From Neorhizobium sp. (GTDB taxonomy: Bacteria > Pseudomonadota > Alphaproteobacteria > Rhizobiales > Rhizobiaceae): a stretch of DNA of 64,000 nucleotides. Under the pieces are notes generated by a model. That model worked only from the letters and a program-made list of their open reading frames with translations, ran no database searches and was not told the origin of the DNA. The stretch spans positions 1 through 64,000 of the forward strand of contig JAPWKC010000003.1 in assembly GCA_028283725.1 (NCBI GenBank), written 5' to 3'. Position numbers and translations under genes: made by a program. Positions 1 to 8,915 of the stretch are shown in pieces; positions within the stretch are counted from its first letter, which is position 1; each line of letters starts with the position of its first letter.

Positions 1-12
1 TGCAGGCCGGTT

Positions 13-1746
13 TCAGGGATAGACGGCAGCGGCTTTCGGCTGGTGGCCGGTTTGGTCTTTCACCTCGGACACCAGCATAACCTTGCTGCGGTTGCGGCCC
101 GCACCTTTGGCGTCGTAGAGCAGCTTGTCGGCCTGCCTGTAGAAATCAGCGAAGCCGACATCCGCATTTCCCGACATATCCGTCAGGCCCATGCTGGCGG
201 TGACAGGATTTGCAAGCCCGGGAACGGCATTTGCAATGGCTGCAGGTATGGCCTGACGGCGGCGTTCGGCACGCAACTGGGCGTCCTCACCGCGGATGAG
301 CAAGATGAATTCCTCGCCACCAAAACGAAAGGCCTGGATCTGCGGATCGCCCTGCAAGGCTTCTGCGACCGCCTTCAGGACGGCATCGCCCAGATCATGG
401 CCGTGAACATCATTGATCGTCTTGAAATGATCGAGATCGAGCACGGCAAGCGCCCGGTACCCCTCGGCGCGATGGGTTTCGAAATTCTGCTCCATCGCCC
501 GGCGATTGAAGAGCCCGGTCAATGCGTCGCGCTCGGCGAGCTGCTTGAGGCCCTCGGCCTCGAAGCGGGCCTGATCCCGCTGGCGCCTGATCGCCATGAA
601 ACGATCCGCCACACCAAGGGTGGTGAACAGCACTTCGCAGACGCAACCGACATAAAACAGCAGCATGGCATCATTGCTCTCCAGCCACGGGAGGACGCCC
701 GTGACGAGCCTTATCAGGCCGGCGAGGATCACCGGTATGTAGCCGACTGCCTGAAACTTGGCCGCGCGGCTCTTTCGGCGCAACGCATCCGCCACCGAAA
801 GGACGAAGACGCCGAGGATCGGAGCGAAGGCCGCCGTGTAAAGCGTCGACTGTACCGGGCGGGCAACGAACGGAAATGCCGCATGAAGCAGGCTGAGGGT
901 TACAGCCGCTACGGCCGAGTAACGCAAGGCGCGGCGCAGCAGGGGATGAAGGCGGTCCTGTTCGATGAAGGTTGCGGTGAACATGGCGCCTGAAGCCACC
1001 GTCGCTCCGAAGATCAATGTGGTCATCCAGCTCAAGATCATGGCCGGTGGATCAAACAGGATGACCGCAAGCCCCGATGAGGTCAGGATGGTCAGGAGCA
1101 GCGAAATCGTCAGTGCGGAATGCCACAGCACGAATGGCTCGCGCAGGATCCGATAGAAGGCGGCATTGAAAAGGAGTGGCATGCTCAACATGCCGGCAAG
1201 GACTGCCAGAATGACAAGCGAGCCGAGGAAGCCCCCCTCAAGGGGAAGGTCGGAAGGGGCGAGAAAGGCCCTTTCGAGCGTCATCCTGTGGCTCGGCAGG
1301 TCGAAGGCGACGATCACCTCGCGGGAGGCATCGGTCAACGCCGGTAGCGGGACCTTGAAATATCCGCCTTGCAAGGCGCTTTGCAGATCGCTTGCGGCCA
1401 CGGAGGCCTGGCGTTTCTGGCCGTTCCGGTCGATGACCAGAAGATGGACGGCCTCAAGTGCGCTTCGTCTGGAAAAGAGATAATGCGGAAGGGGTTTGCC
1501 GGCGTCTATGTCGAAACGCAGAAAAGACCGCTCGCCTTCCAGCGAATAGTTTGCGTCCGCGCAGATCCAGCGCTCCGGCGCGCGTGCGACCGCGACGATA
1601 TCCTCCGACAGGTTGCCGGTCGCGCGGCAGGTGCTGCGGACCTCCTCGGCACCCGCTGCACGGCTTGCGCCCGCCGGCAGGCATGCCAGCATCAGCAGGC
1701 TCAAAATGAGGGCGCCAAGCGCTGTTCGAGGGGCGTTCCAGACCAT
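13..1746 (-). CDS. membrane diguanylate cyclase (7TMR-DISM plus GGDEF)
   Basis: 577 residues. The protein has an N-terminal signal sequence (about residues 1-33), a periplasmic sensor-like segment (about 35-165), seven or eight hydrophobic segments (about 170-390, resembling 7TM-DISM), a short linker, and a C-terminal GGDEF domain (about 400-560). The active-site motif GGEEF starts at residue 476, preceded by RF, and the LDLDHFKTIND stretch supplies the metal-binding Asp, so it should make cyclic di-GMP at the inner membrane face. The usual RxxD inhibitory site five residues before GGEEF reads DPQI, so product inhibition through that site is unlikely. It is transcribed away from recQ. The ligand of the sensor part is unknown. 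No strong ribosome binding site precedes the ATG. Confidence 0.9.
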   Translation of the reverse strand: MVWNAPRTALGALILSLLMLACLPAGASRAAGAEEVRSTCRATGNLSEDIVAVARAPERWICADANYSLEGERSFLRFDIDAGKPLPHYLFSRRSALEAVHLLVIDRNGQKRQASVAASDLQSALQGGYFKVPLPALTDASREVIVAFDLPSHRMTLERAFLAPSDLPLEGGFLGSLVILAVLAGMLSMPLLFNAAFYRILREPFVLWHSALTISLLLTILTSSGLAVILFDPPAMILSWMTTLIFGATVASGAMFTATFIEQDRLHPLLRRALRYSAVAAVTLSLLHAAFPFVARPVQSTLYTAAFAPILGVFVLSVADALRRKSRAAKFQAVGYIPVILAGLIRLVTGVLPWLESNDAMLLFYVGCVCEVLFTTLGVADRFMAIRRQRDQARFEAEGLKQLAERDALTGLFNRRAMEQNFETHRAEGYRALAVLDLDHFKTINDVHGHDLGDAVLKAVAEALQGDPQIQAFRFGGEEFILLIRGEDAQLRAERRRQAIPAAIANAVPGLANPVTASMGLTDMSGNADVGFADFYRQADKLLYDAKGAGRNRSKVMLVSEVKDQTGHQPKAAAVYP

Positions 1747-1962
1747 GGGGCAAAGCTAAGGGGCAAGTATTGCCATGCGGTTACAACCCTCGCTTCAATT
1801 TGTACGGACCTGTAGATCATGGCCTTCTGATGGATGCATCCGCTTGTCTGCCAAAGGGCGGAGAAGCCGCTGGCCGTGGCCGCCGGACCTGTGGCATAAG
1901 GGCAGTTCGTTCGAGATGCAAAATCCGCAGACACTATCCCAGACAGTATTCAAGGAGTGCCC

Positions 1963-3819
1963 ATGTCGCAGCGTCAGGCCGGTCTCAGCGCCCTGTTCGA
2001 CGGGCAAGAGGCCAAGAACCCGCGTGATGTGCTGGCCAGGGTCTATGGCTACAATGCGTTCCGTGGCAAGCAGGAAGCCGTCGTCAGCCATGTGGTCTCC
2101 GGCGGCGATGCGGTCGTGCTGTTTCCCACAGGTGCCGGAAAATCATTGTGCTTTCAGGTCCCTGCGCTCTGCCGGGATGGGGTCGGCATCGTCGTATCGC
2201 CGCTGATCGCGCTGATGCGCGACCAGGTGGAGGCGCTGAAGCAGCTCGGCGTCAGTGCTGCGGCGCTCAACTCTTCCCTGTCGCGCGAGGGTTTTGACGA
2301 GATCAGGGCCGGGCTTGCCGCCGGCACGCTGGACCTTCTCTATGTGACGCCGGAACGGATCGTGACGCCCGGTTTTCGGCAATTGATCGGCAATGTGAAA
2401 ATCTCGCTGTTTGCCATAGACGAGGCCCATTGCGTGTCGCAATGGGGGCATGATTTTCGCCCGGAATATCGCCAGCTCGGCGAGTTGGCCGAACTGTTTC
2501 CCGGCGTGCCGCGGATTGCGCTGACGGCAACCGCCGATCCGCATACGCGCGAAGACATTATCGAACGGCTGGGGCTTTCCGGCGCCGAGGTGTTTACCAC
2601 CTCCTTCGACCGGCCGAACATCGCTTACGAAATCGTCGAGCGCGACCAGCCCCGCCAGCAGCTCTTGCGCTTCCTGTCGCGCCACAAGGGGGAAAGCGGC
2701 ATCGTCTACTGCCTGTCGCGCGCCAAGGTGGAGGAAACAGCCGAATGGCTGGAGCAGCAGGGCATTCGCTCGCTGCCCTATCATGCCGGTATGGAACGCC
2801 AGATCCGCGACCGCAACCAGGATGCTTTTCTGAAGGAAGAGGATCTCTGCCTCGTCGCCACCGTTGCCTTCGGCATGGGGATCGACAAGCCCGACGTGCG
2901 CTATGTGGCGCATCTCGACCTGCCGGGCTCGGTCGAGGCCTATTATCAGGAGACGGGGCGCGCCGGCCGCGACGGCCTGCCGTCGGATGTCTGGATGGCC
3001 TATGGCATGGCCGATGTCATCCAGCGCGGGCGGATGATCGATGGTGGCGGATCGAGCGATGATATCAAGCGTGTCGAGCGCTCCAAGCTCAATGCGCTGC
3101 TTGCCATCTGCGAGACGGCCGGTTGCCGCAGGCAGGCGATCCTGGCGCATTTCGGCGAGGCGCATGCGGGACGCTGCGGCAATTGCGATACGTGCCTCAA
3201 GCCGGTGGAGACCTGGGACGGAACCGAGGCGGCGATCAAGGCGCTGGCGGCGATCTATCGGACCGGCGAACGCTTCGGCACCGGCCATGTCATCGACGTC
3301 CTGATGGGGCACGACAACGACAAGACCCGGCGCTTCGGCCATGCGGACATGCCGGTCTTCGGTGCCGGCAAGGATCTGCCGGCCAAGACATGGCAATCGG
3401 TCTACCGTCAGCTTCTCGCCGCCGGCCTTGTGGCTGTGGATCATGAAGCCTTCGGGGCGCTGAAGCTTGGACCCGACGCCCGCTCGGTGTTTCGCCACGA
3501 ACGCGAGGTGCGGTTCCGCAAGGACAGGCCGACGACGGGCAAGGCCGCGCGCAGCTCCTCGCAGCGGTCGACCCATGCCAGGGCCGAGCTTTCCGGTCGC
3601 GACGGCGAGCTTTTCGAGGCGCTGCGCCGCAAGCGGATGGAGATCGCCAAGGATCTTTCCGTGCCGCCCTATGTGGTGTTTGCCGATACGGTTCTGATCG
3701 CCTTCGCCACCGAGCGGCCTCTCGACCACGATGCGCTGATCAATATTTCCGGCGTCGGACAGTCGAAGCTGGAGCGCTATGGCGACGCATTTCTGGAAGT
3801 CATCAACGCGTTCGATTGA
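1963..3819 (+). CDS. recQ: ATP-dependent DNA helicase RecQ
   Basis: 618 residues. RecQ unwinds DNA 3' to 5' in recombination and fork repair. Walker A is GAGKS near residue 57 and the DEAH box near 153, followed by [14 protein letters not shown], the RecQ-specific aromatic-rich loop. A second RecA lobe carries the [10 protein letters not shown] motif VI. A cysteine cluster ([12 protein letters not shown], then CGNCDTC) marks the zinc-binding RQC region, and an HRDC domain lies at about 535-610. Length matches the family. I chose ATG 1963 because AAGGAG at 1952-1957 sits 5 nt before it; the in-frame GTG at 1957 overlaps that ribosome binding site. It stands alone, facing away from the diguanylate cyclase. 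Confidence 0.97.
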   Translation: MSQRQAGLSALFDGQEAKNPRDVLARVYGYNAFRGKQEAVVSHVVSGGDAVVLFPTGAGKSLCFQVPALCRDGVGIVVSPLIALMRDQVEALKQLGVSAAALNSSLSREGFDEIRAGLAAGTLDLLYVTPERIVTPGFRQLIGNVKISLFAIDEAHCVSQWGHDFRPEYRQLGELAELFPGVPRIALTATADPHTREDIIERLGLSGAEVFTTSFDRPNIAYEIVERDQPRQQLLRFLSRHKGESGIVYCLSRAKVEETAEWLEQQGIRSLPYHAGMERQIRDRNQDAFLKEEDLCLVATVAFGMGIDKPDVRYVAHLDLPGSVEAYYQETGRAGRDGLPSDVWMAYGMADVIQRGRMIDGGGSSDDIKRVERSKLNALLAICETAGCRRQAILAHFGEAHAGRCGNCDTCLKPVETWDGTEAAIKALAAIYRTGERFGTGHVIDVLMGHDNDKTRRFGHADMPVFGAGKDLPAKTWQSVYRQLLAAGLVAVDHEAFGALKLGPDARSVFRHEREVRFRKDRPTTGKAARSSSQRSTHARAELSGRDGELFEALRRKRMEIAKDLSVPPYVVFADTVLIAFATERPLDHDALINISGVGQSKLERYGDAFLEVINAFD

Positions 3820-3944
3820 TGGCAGGTGTCCTTGTTGCACTGCAGCAAGAACCGCGCAGCAGCCATGCATTTCCGTCTATTGGCGTTTTCCTGTGCAGTT
3901 TGTAAACGGTAACACTCTGGACCTATGCACAAACGGAACGACCG

Positions 3945-4356
3945 ATGGAAAGCAGCCCCGCGCCGAATGGCGAACTGACGCTTCGTACCCTGGCCATGCC
4001 CGGCCGATGCCAATCCCGCCGGCGATATCTTCGGCGGCTGGGTGATGTGGCAGATGGACCTTGCGGCCTTCGTGCGTGCCAATGACGTGGTGAAGGGGCG
4101 TACCGTCACGGTCGCGGTGCAGGAAATCGTCTTCAAGAAGCCGGTCAAGATCGGCGATACGCTCTGCGTCTACACCACGATCGAGAGGATCGGCCGCACC
4201 TCCGTCACGCTCGGGCTTGAGGCCTGGACGCGTCGCGACGACCAGACACTGCGTGAGAAGGTGACAGAGGCGCGGTTCACCATGGTGGCGGTCGATGCCG
4301 ACGGCAAGCCGCGGCCGATCGCACCTGCTGCCCTGCCGGCAGAGGCGGGTGCGTGA
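3945..4356 (+). pseudogene. yciA: acyl-CoA thioesterase (YciA/hotdog fold), +1 frameshift
   Basis: The coding sequence starts at ATG 3945 and reads MESSPAPNGELTLRTLAMP, then needs one base removed at 4002-4003 (CCCGGCC where CCCGCC is expected) to continue ADANPAGDIFGGWVM to the stop at 4356. Corrected length is 136 residues, normal for YciA-type hotdog thioesterases that cleave acyl-CoA. The conserved GDIFGGW(V/L)MSQMD motif reads WVMWQMD here, with Trp where the family has Ser. The rest (VTVAVQEIVFKKPVKIGD) is well conserved. The frameshift may be a sequencing error or real; the unusual Trp slightly favours decay. It follows recQ by about 125 nt on the same strand, with no obvious functional link. 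Confidence 0.8.
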
Positions 4357-4608
4357 TCAGGATGACAACAGGCGGATCTTCGATGTCTGCCCGTGTCGCA
4401 CCCTGACGAAGGCGTGTAACCTTTCGTCCACCATGCTCCGGCGTCCACAGCATCTGCGAACATCTGATTGAATTGGCGTGATGAGATCCTCGGGATAAGC
4501 CCGATGACGACGGCATCCGATGGTGTCGATTTTTTTCTCAAGGGGACGGGCGGACCTTTCGAGGTCCGTCCGTTTTGCGTTCCGGGGCTTGTCGCCGCGT
4601 CGGCTCTC
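4357..4608. other. intergenic, contains an RPE-like repeat
   Basis: This gap separates the frameshifted thioesterase (+) from the flavin reductase (-), which converge on it. It contains the palindromic repeat listed at 4427-4512 and no credible gene. Short antisense reading frames across it are by-products of the repeat. Confidence 0.6.
4427..4512. repeat. rhizobial palindromic intergenic repeat, copy 1
   Basis: About 85 bp. It shows the landmarks CATGCTC at the left, CATCTG, a central TTGG(C)G(C/T)G, then TCCTCGGG and GATGACG at the right. Copies 2 (37329-37417) and 3 (24031-24118) align to it over the whole length and also sit between genes. This copy is the most diverged; its left inverted arm is degraded. 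Confidence 0.7.
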
Positions 4609-5173
4609 TCAGAGCGCGTGATAGGCGCGGTTGAAATAGATCAGGCTGGCGCCTTCGCTACGCTCTTTCAGCGCCACGACATCACAGACGAGAATGTCGT
4701 GGCTGCCGCTGACAAAGATGTCGCGGATGCGGCAATCGAAGGATTCCAGTGCGCCTTCGAGAACCGGGCTTTTCGTTTCGAGCATCGACCAAGAGGCTGC
4801 GGCGAAGCGTTCGTCGACCGGCGTCTTGCCGCCGAAAAGCTGCGATAGCGTGCGGTGCTGATCGCTGGTGACGTTGACGCAAAGCACGCGGTTGGTCGTC
4901 ACCGGCTGATAGGCCGAGGAATTGCGGTTGATACAGACAAGCAGGCTCGGCGGCGTGTCGCTGACGCTGCAGACGGCCGTTGCGGCAAAACCGGCGCGCC
5001 CGCCCTGGTCCATCGGTGGTGACGATGCTGACGGCTGCGCCAAGGCGCGACATGGCATTGCGGAAACCGATGCGAAACTCCTCGCTGACGGCTGTCACCG
5101 TCGTTTCGGGCGAAGGGGGCGAAGTGTTTTCCGCATCTGTCTTGCTCATCTCGATCTGCTCCAGGCTGTTCAT
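4609..5173 (-). pseudogene. flavin reductase (HpaC/RutF family), +1 frameshift
   Basis: From ATG 5173 the frame reads to [11 protein letters not shown], then is broken by one extra C in the CCC run at 5003-5005 (plus strand). Removing it restores [19 protein letters not shown] and a 187-residue protein ending at 4609. This is the FMN-binding split-barrel flavin:NAD(P)H oxidoreductase family that supplies reduced flavin to two-component monooxygenases; the [12 protein letters not shown] and FGG stretches are typical. No partner oxygenase is adjacent. As with the thioesterase beside it, the defect is a single base in a G/C run, so a sequencing error is as likely as inactivation. An alternative start is ATG 5149. 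Confidence 0.8.
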
Positions 5174-5187
5174 CGCATGTTGGTGAT

Positions 5188-5213
5188 CCGGACGGAGACG
5201 TCTCGACGTCCGG
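5188..5213. other. hairpin upstream of flavin reductase
   Basis: CCGGACG (5188-5194) and CGTCCGG (5207-5213) form a perfect 7-bp inverted repeat, and GAGACGTCTC inside it is itself a palindrome. It lies just upstream of the flavin reductase start (minus strand), so it could be an operator or a leader hairpin. There is no T run, so it is not a factor-independent terminator. Confidence 0.35.
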
Positions 5214-5287
5214 CCGAAGGGCAGGCCAACATAGGATAGAAGTTTCCGTGCTGCATCATGAATATTGCAGTGCCGACGCGTTGAGCT

Positions 5288-6082
5288 TCACGAACCGGAG
5301 GGGCGGAAATCAGCGGTCACCACATGGCGATTGCCGGGATAGGTCATCGTCACGCGGGTGACAGGGCCGGACCCATTCCAGGTACGCCGCTCGATGACGA
5401 GGCAGGCATCCTTGGGCGTGAGTTCTAGAAGCCTGTGTTCCCTGCGATCGGCCGGCACGGCCTGGATCCGATGCTGCGCCGTCGTCCAGGGTATGAGCGA
5501 GGAGAGCCAGGGGCCGGGGGCGATGGCGATGAAATCGACATCCGCGGCCTGCGGTACCGTCTCAAGATTGATCAGCCGCTCTTCAAGACAGAAGGGTTTT
5601 CCGCCGGCGAGATGAAGGCCGGTGATCGCGAGGACGTCACCGGCGCTTGCATCCGCCAGCCATGCAAGATCGTCGCCTGATGCGCGGCGGCGCGAAAGCG
5701 ACAGCCGTTCGTAACCGTATTCGAGGTTGAGCGATCGCACCTCGTCGCCGATATCGTGGATTTCAAGGACCGCCGACTGCGCCTTGGGTTGCGCGACGAA
5801 ACTGCCGAGCCGCTTGCGGCGCTCGATCAGCCCGCCTTGCACGAGCTGGCCCATGACCTTGTTGACCGTCATGCGCGAGACGCCGTAATGGGCTGCCAGA
5901 TCCACCTCGAAGGGCAGGGGATGGCCCGGCGGCCATGCGCCCGAGACGATCTTATCCTCGATATCGGCCAATATCCTGCGGTGAAGCGTCTGGTCGCTGG
6001 CGATCGTCGTTTTCCCTGTTGCTCGCGGAATGCCTCTGTCCGGGTGGTCATCGACGTCTATAGAAGCGTGCCGCCGCGTCAA
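5288..6082 (-). CDS. hutC: histidine utilisation repressor HutC (GntR family)
   Basis: 264 residues from a TTG that overlaps the hutF stop as TTGA. It has an N-terminal GntR winged helix (LHRRILADIEDKIVSGAW ... GVSRMTVNKVMGQL) and a UTRA effector domain of the HutC group, which binds urocanate and releases DNA. It follows hutF in one transcript and should repress the divergent hut operons through the palindrome at 7578-7589. The first 24 residues have rare codons and no family look. In another frame ATG 6051 reads MTTRTEAFREQQGK and would join the conserved TTIASDQTLHR if one base were missing at the GGGAAAA run near 6011-6018, so the true start may be there with a deletion in this sequence. 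Confidence 0.9.
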   Translation of the reverse strand: MTRRHASIDVDDHPDRGIPRATGKTTIASDQTLHRRILADIEDKIVSGAWPPGHPLPFEVDLAAHYGVSRMTVNKVMGQLVQGGLIERRKRLGSFVAQPKAQSAVLEIHDIGDEVRSLNLEYGYERLSLSRRRASGDDLAWLADASAGDVLAITGLHLAGGKPFCLEERLINLETVPQAADVDFIAIAPGPWLSSLIPWTTAQHRIQAVPADRREHRLLELTPKDACLVIERRTWNGSGPVTRVTMTYPGNRHVVTADFRPSGS

Positions 6083-7485
6083 TCGGCAAGCAGGCGCTGC
6101 ATGGTGGCGACAAAGCGTGCCCGGACAGGGTCACGCGCGTCATGCCGGCCATTCGCGACCTTCCTGTCGCCTTGCGCCCAGACGGTATCGACGGCGATAT
6201 CGCTGCCGAATATCCAGTTGTCGAGGACATCGTCGCCCCCAAGATAGGGGGCACGGCTCACGTCCAGCGAGACGATGTCGGCTGATGCGCCGATGACAAG
6301 CCCGGTTTTGCTGGCAAGGGCTGCGCCGGCGCCATCGACTGCGGCATCGAAGAGGCGCCGCCCGGTCGAGCCGTTCGGTCTGGCGATGACATTGCGGGCG
6401 CGGTGAGCGAGACGCTGCGAATATTCGAGCTGGCGCAATTCGCCCGGTAGCGAGATCAGCACGTTGGAATCGGAGCCGACCCCGAACCGGCCGCCTTTTT
6501 CGAGGAAATCGGCGGCCGCAAACGTGCCGTCGCCGAGATTGGCCTCGGTGATCGGGCAGAGGCCGGCGATCGCGCCGCTTTTGGCCATGCCGGTCACTTC
6601 GCTTTCCGTCAGGTGGGTGGCGTGGATGAGGCACCACCGATCATCGACGGGGGCGTTTGCGATGAGCCATTCGACCGGGCGGGCGCCGGAAAAGGCGATG
6701 CTGTCTTCGACTTCCTTCATCTGTTCGGCGACATGGATATGGATCGGCCCACCATCGGCCAGCGGCAGGATGGCGTTGAGCTCCTCCGATGTGACGGCGC
6801 GCAGGCTGTGCGGCGCGATGCCGATCTGCATGCCGGGGAGGTTGCGCTTGATGCCGCGGGCGCCTTCCATCAACAGGCCAAAGCTTTCGACCGAGTTGAT
6901 GAAGCGGCGCTGGCCATCGATCGGCGGCTGACCGCCGAAACCGGAATGGGCGTAGAAGACCGGCAGCAGCGTCAGGCCGATCCCCGTCTCTACGCTCGCC
7001 GCGGCAATGCGTTCGGCATGTTCGGCGATATTGGCGTAAGGCGTGCCGTCACGGTCGTGATGCAGGTAGTGGAATTCGCCGACGCGGGCAAAACCCTGCT
7101 CCAGCATCTCGACATAGAGCTGGGCCGCGACCGCCTCGATATCGTCGGGCGTCATCTTCAAGGCAAAGCGGTACATCAGGGTGCGCCAGCTCCAGAAGCT
7201 GTCGCTTGCCGGGCCGCGCAATTCGGTGAGACCGGCCATGGCGCGCTGGAAGGCGTGGCTGTGGAGATTGCCCATGGCGGGAACGAGCACCGCGTGTCGC
7301 TCGTCGGATGCGCTGGCTGCAACGCCGGTCTCGACGGCGGAAATCACGCCATCGGTGATGGTCAGGCGGATATCGGTGGCCCAGCCAGCGGGCAGGAGGG
7401 CGGACGCGGCGTGCAGCACCATTGTGGCCGGTTTCATCGGGCCGCTCGTCGTCTGGGGCGATGTCGGTGGGCTCTGTTTCGTCAT
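6079..7485 (-). CDS. hutF: formimidoylglutamate deiminase HutF
   Basis: 468 residues from ATG 7485; a TTG at 7491 has the better ribosome binding site spacing (AGGAG) and would add two residues. It is an amidohydrolase-superfamily enzyme that converts N-formimino-L-glutamate to N-formyl-L-glutamate and ammonia. The NLHSHAF metal motif lies near residue 75, and later His and Asp ligands are in HIHVAEQ, LIHATHL and VGSDSN. The strong match to HutF rather than HutG-type formiminoglutamase means this organism uses the five-step pathway. It is divergent from hutI and is followed by hutC with a 4-nt overlap. Confidence 0.95.
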   Translation of the reverse strand: MTKQSPPTSPQTTSGPMKPATMVLHAASALLPAGWATDIRLTITDGVISAVETGVAASASDERHAVLVPAMGNLHSHAFQRAMAGLTELRGPASDSFWSWRTLMYRFALKMTPDDIEAVAAQLYVEMLEQGFARVGEFHYLHHDRDGTPYANIAEHAERIAAASVETGIGLTLLPVFYAHSGFGGQPPIDGQRRFINSVESFGLLMEGARGIKRNLPGMQIGIAPHSLRAVTSEELNAILPLADGGPIHIHVAEQMKEVEDSIAFSGARPVEWLIANAPVDDRWCLIHATHLTESEVTGMAKSGAIAGLCPITEANLGDGTFAAADFLEKGGRFGVGSDSNVLISLPGELRQLEYSQRLAHRARNVIARPNGSTGRRLFDAAVDGAGAALASKTGLVIGASADIVSLDVSRAPYLGGDDVLDNWIFGSDIAVDTVWAQGDRKVANGRHDARDPVRARFVATMQRLLAD

Positions 7486-7577
7486 CGTCAACCGTTCTCC
7501 TCTTGCGGCATCGTGTGGCCGGGCCGATCATAGGGGTCGAAACCGGTCCCGAAAAATGCTCTTGTCACCTTGAGAAT

Positions 7578-7589
7578 ATGTATATACAT
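7578..7589. promoter_or_regulatory. HutC operator
   Basis: ATGTATATACAT is a perfect 12-bp palindrome in the divergent hutF-hutI promoter region. HutC-group GntR repressors are known to bind GT-N-TA-N-AC type sites such as TGTATATACA in hut promoters. It lies about 60 nt before hutI and about 90 nt before hutF, placed to block both. A TTGAGA hexamer at 7570-7575 could be a -35 element overlapping the operator. Confidence 0.8.
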
Positions 7590-7649
7590 TTTTCGACATA
7601 ACGAAAGTCGCAATCAAAGCGCGGGACCGAAAACTTGGGCGATCATTCC

Positions 7650-8915
7650 ATGTCTCAGCCGCAATCCGTGGGCGCTTCCGCCTCTGCCGTCACCCTCTGG
7701 ACGAATGCCCGGCTGGCAACACTTGCCGAGGGGTCGGCCAAGGGAGAGAACGGGCTTGGTGCCATCGAGAAGGGCGCAATCGCTGCCCGTGACGGCGTCA
7801 TCGTCTATGTCGGGCCCGAGGCCGATCTGCCTTCAGATCTCAAGACGCATGCCGTGATCGTCGATTGCGGCAACCGCTGGATCACGCCGTCGCTGGTCGA
7901 TTGCCATACGCATCTCGTCTTTGGCGGTGACCGGGCGATGGAATTCGAGATGCGGCTTGCGGGTGCCACCTATGAAGAGGTGGCGCGGGCTGGGGGCGGT
8001 ATCGTCTCCTCGGTGAAAGCCACCAACGGGCTTTCGGTGGAAGGCCTCGTTACGGCGACGCTTCCGCGTCTCGATACGCTGCTTGCCGAGGGGGTCTCGA
8101 CCATCGAGATCAAGTCCGGCTACGGCCTCTCCATCGAGGGCGAACTCAACATGCTGCGCGCCGCCCGCGCGCTCGAAAAGCTGCGGCCCGTGCGCATCGT
8201 CACCACCTATCTCGCCGCGCATGCGACGCCGGTGGAATACAAGGGGCGCAATGCCGATTATATCGCCGACGTCGTTCTGCCGGGCATGGACCGGGGTCAT
8301 GCGGAAGGGCTGATCGATGCGGTCGACGGGTTCTGCGAGGGCATCGCCTTTTCCGTCGAGGAGATGCGGGTGGTCTTCGATCATGCGCAAAAACTCGGGC
8401 TGCCGGTGAAACTGCATGCCGAACAGCTTTCCGATCTCGGCGGCGCGAAAATGGCGGCCTCCTATGGCGCGCTTTCGGCCGATCATGTCGAGTATCTCGA
8501 TGCCGAAGGCGCGCAGGCCATGGCGAAGGCAGGCACGGTTGCCGTTTTGCTTCCCGGCGCCTTCTACGCGATCAACGAGACGCAGAAACCGCCGGTCAAG
8601 GCGCTGCGCGATGCCGGCACCCATATCGCCATTGCCACCGACTGCAATCCCGGCACATCGCCGCTCACCTCGCTGCTTTTGACCATGAACATGGCCGCGA
8701 CGCTGTTTCGCCTCACCGTCGACGAATGCCTTGCCGGCGCCACCAGCGAGGCGGCGCGGGCGCTCGGTTTGCTCGATCAGGTCGGCACGCTGGAGGTCGG
8801 CAAATCGGCGGATATCGCCATCTGGACCATCGAGCGGCCGGCGGAGCTTGTCTACCGCATCGGCTTCAATCCCCTCCATTCCCGTATCTTCAAGGGTCAG
8901 CAGGTAACCGCATGA
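7650..8915 (+). CDS. hutI: imidazolonepropionase HutI
   Basis: 421 residues from ATG 7650 (a TTG at 7635 would add five). It hydrolyses 4-imidazolone-5-propanoate to N-formimino-L-glutamate, the third step of histidine breakdown. The [12 protein letters not shown] motif carries the metal-binding His pair, with further ligands in KLHAEQLSD and the [10 protein letters not shown] region. Length is normal for the family. It is the first gene of hutI-hutH-hutU-hutD, downstream of the HutC operator, and its stop overlaps the hutH start as ATGA, which suggests translational coupling. Confidence 0.96.
   Translation: MSQPQSVGASASAVTLWTNARLATLAEGSAKGENGLGAIEKGAIAARDGVIVYVGPEADLPSDLKTHAVIVDCGNRWITPSLVDCHTHLVFGGDRAMEFEMRLAGATYEEVARAGGGIVSSVKATNGLSVEGLVTATLPRLDTLLAEGVSTIEIKSGYGLSIEGELNMLRAARALEKLRPVRIVTTYLAAHATPVEYKGRNADYIADVVLPGMDRGHAEGLIDAVDGFCEGIAFSVEEMRVVFDHAQKLGLPVKLHAEQLSDLGGAKMAASYGALSADHVEYLDAEGAQAMAKAGTVAVLLPGAFYAINETQKPPVKALRDAGTHIAIATDCNPGTSPLTSLLLTMNMAATLFRLTVDECLAGATSEAARALGLLDQVGTLEVGKSADIAIWTIERPAELVYRIGFNPLHSRIFKGQQVTA

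Noticed and set aside
43..993. Long plus-strand reading frame opposite the diguanylate cyclase
   Set aside because: It is antisense to a gene with clear domains, has no homology by eye and its frame is a by-product of high GC content. The same applies to 2143-3870, 7833-8879, 8897-10177, 10348-12078, 31852-34317 and 42798-44612.
4002..4003. Programmed ribosomal frameshift
   Set aside because: There is no slippery heptamer or downstream structure typical of programmed shifting, and the same type of lesion recurs in two unrelated genes.
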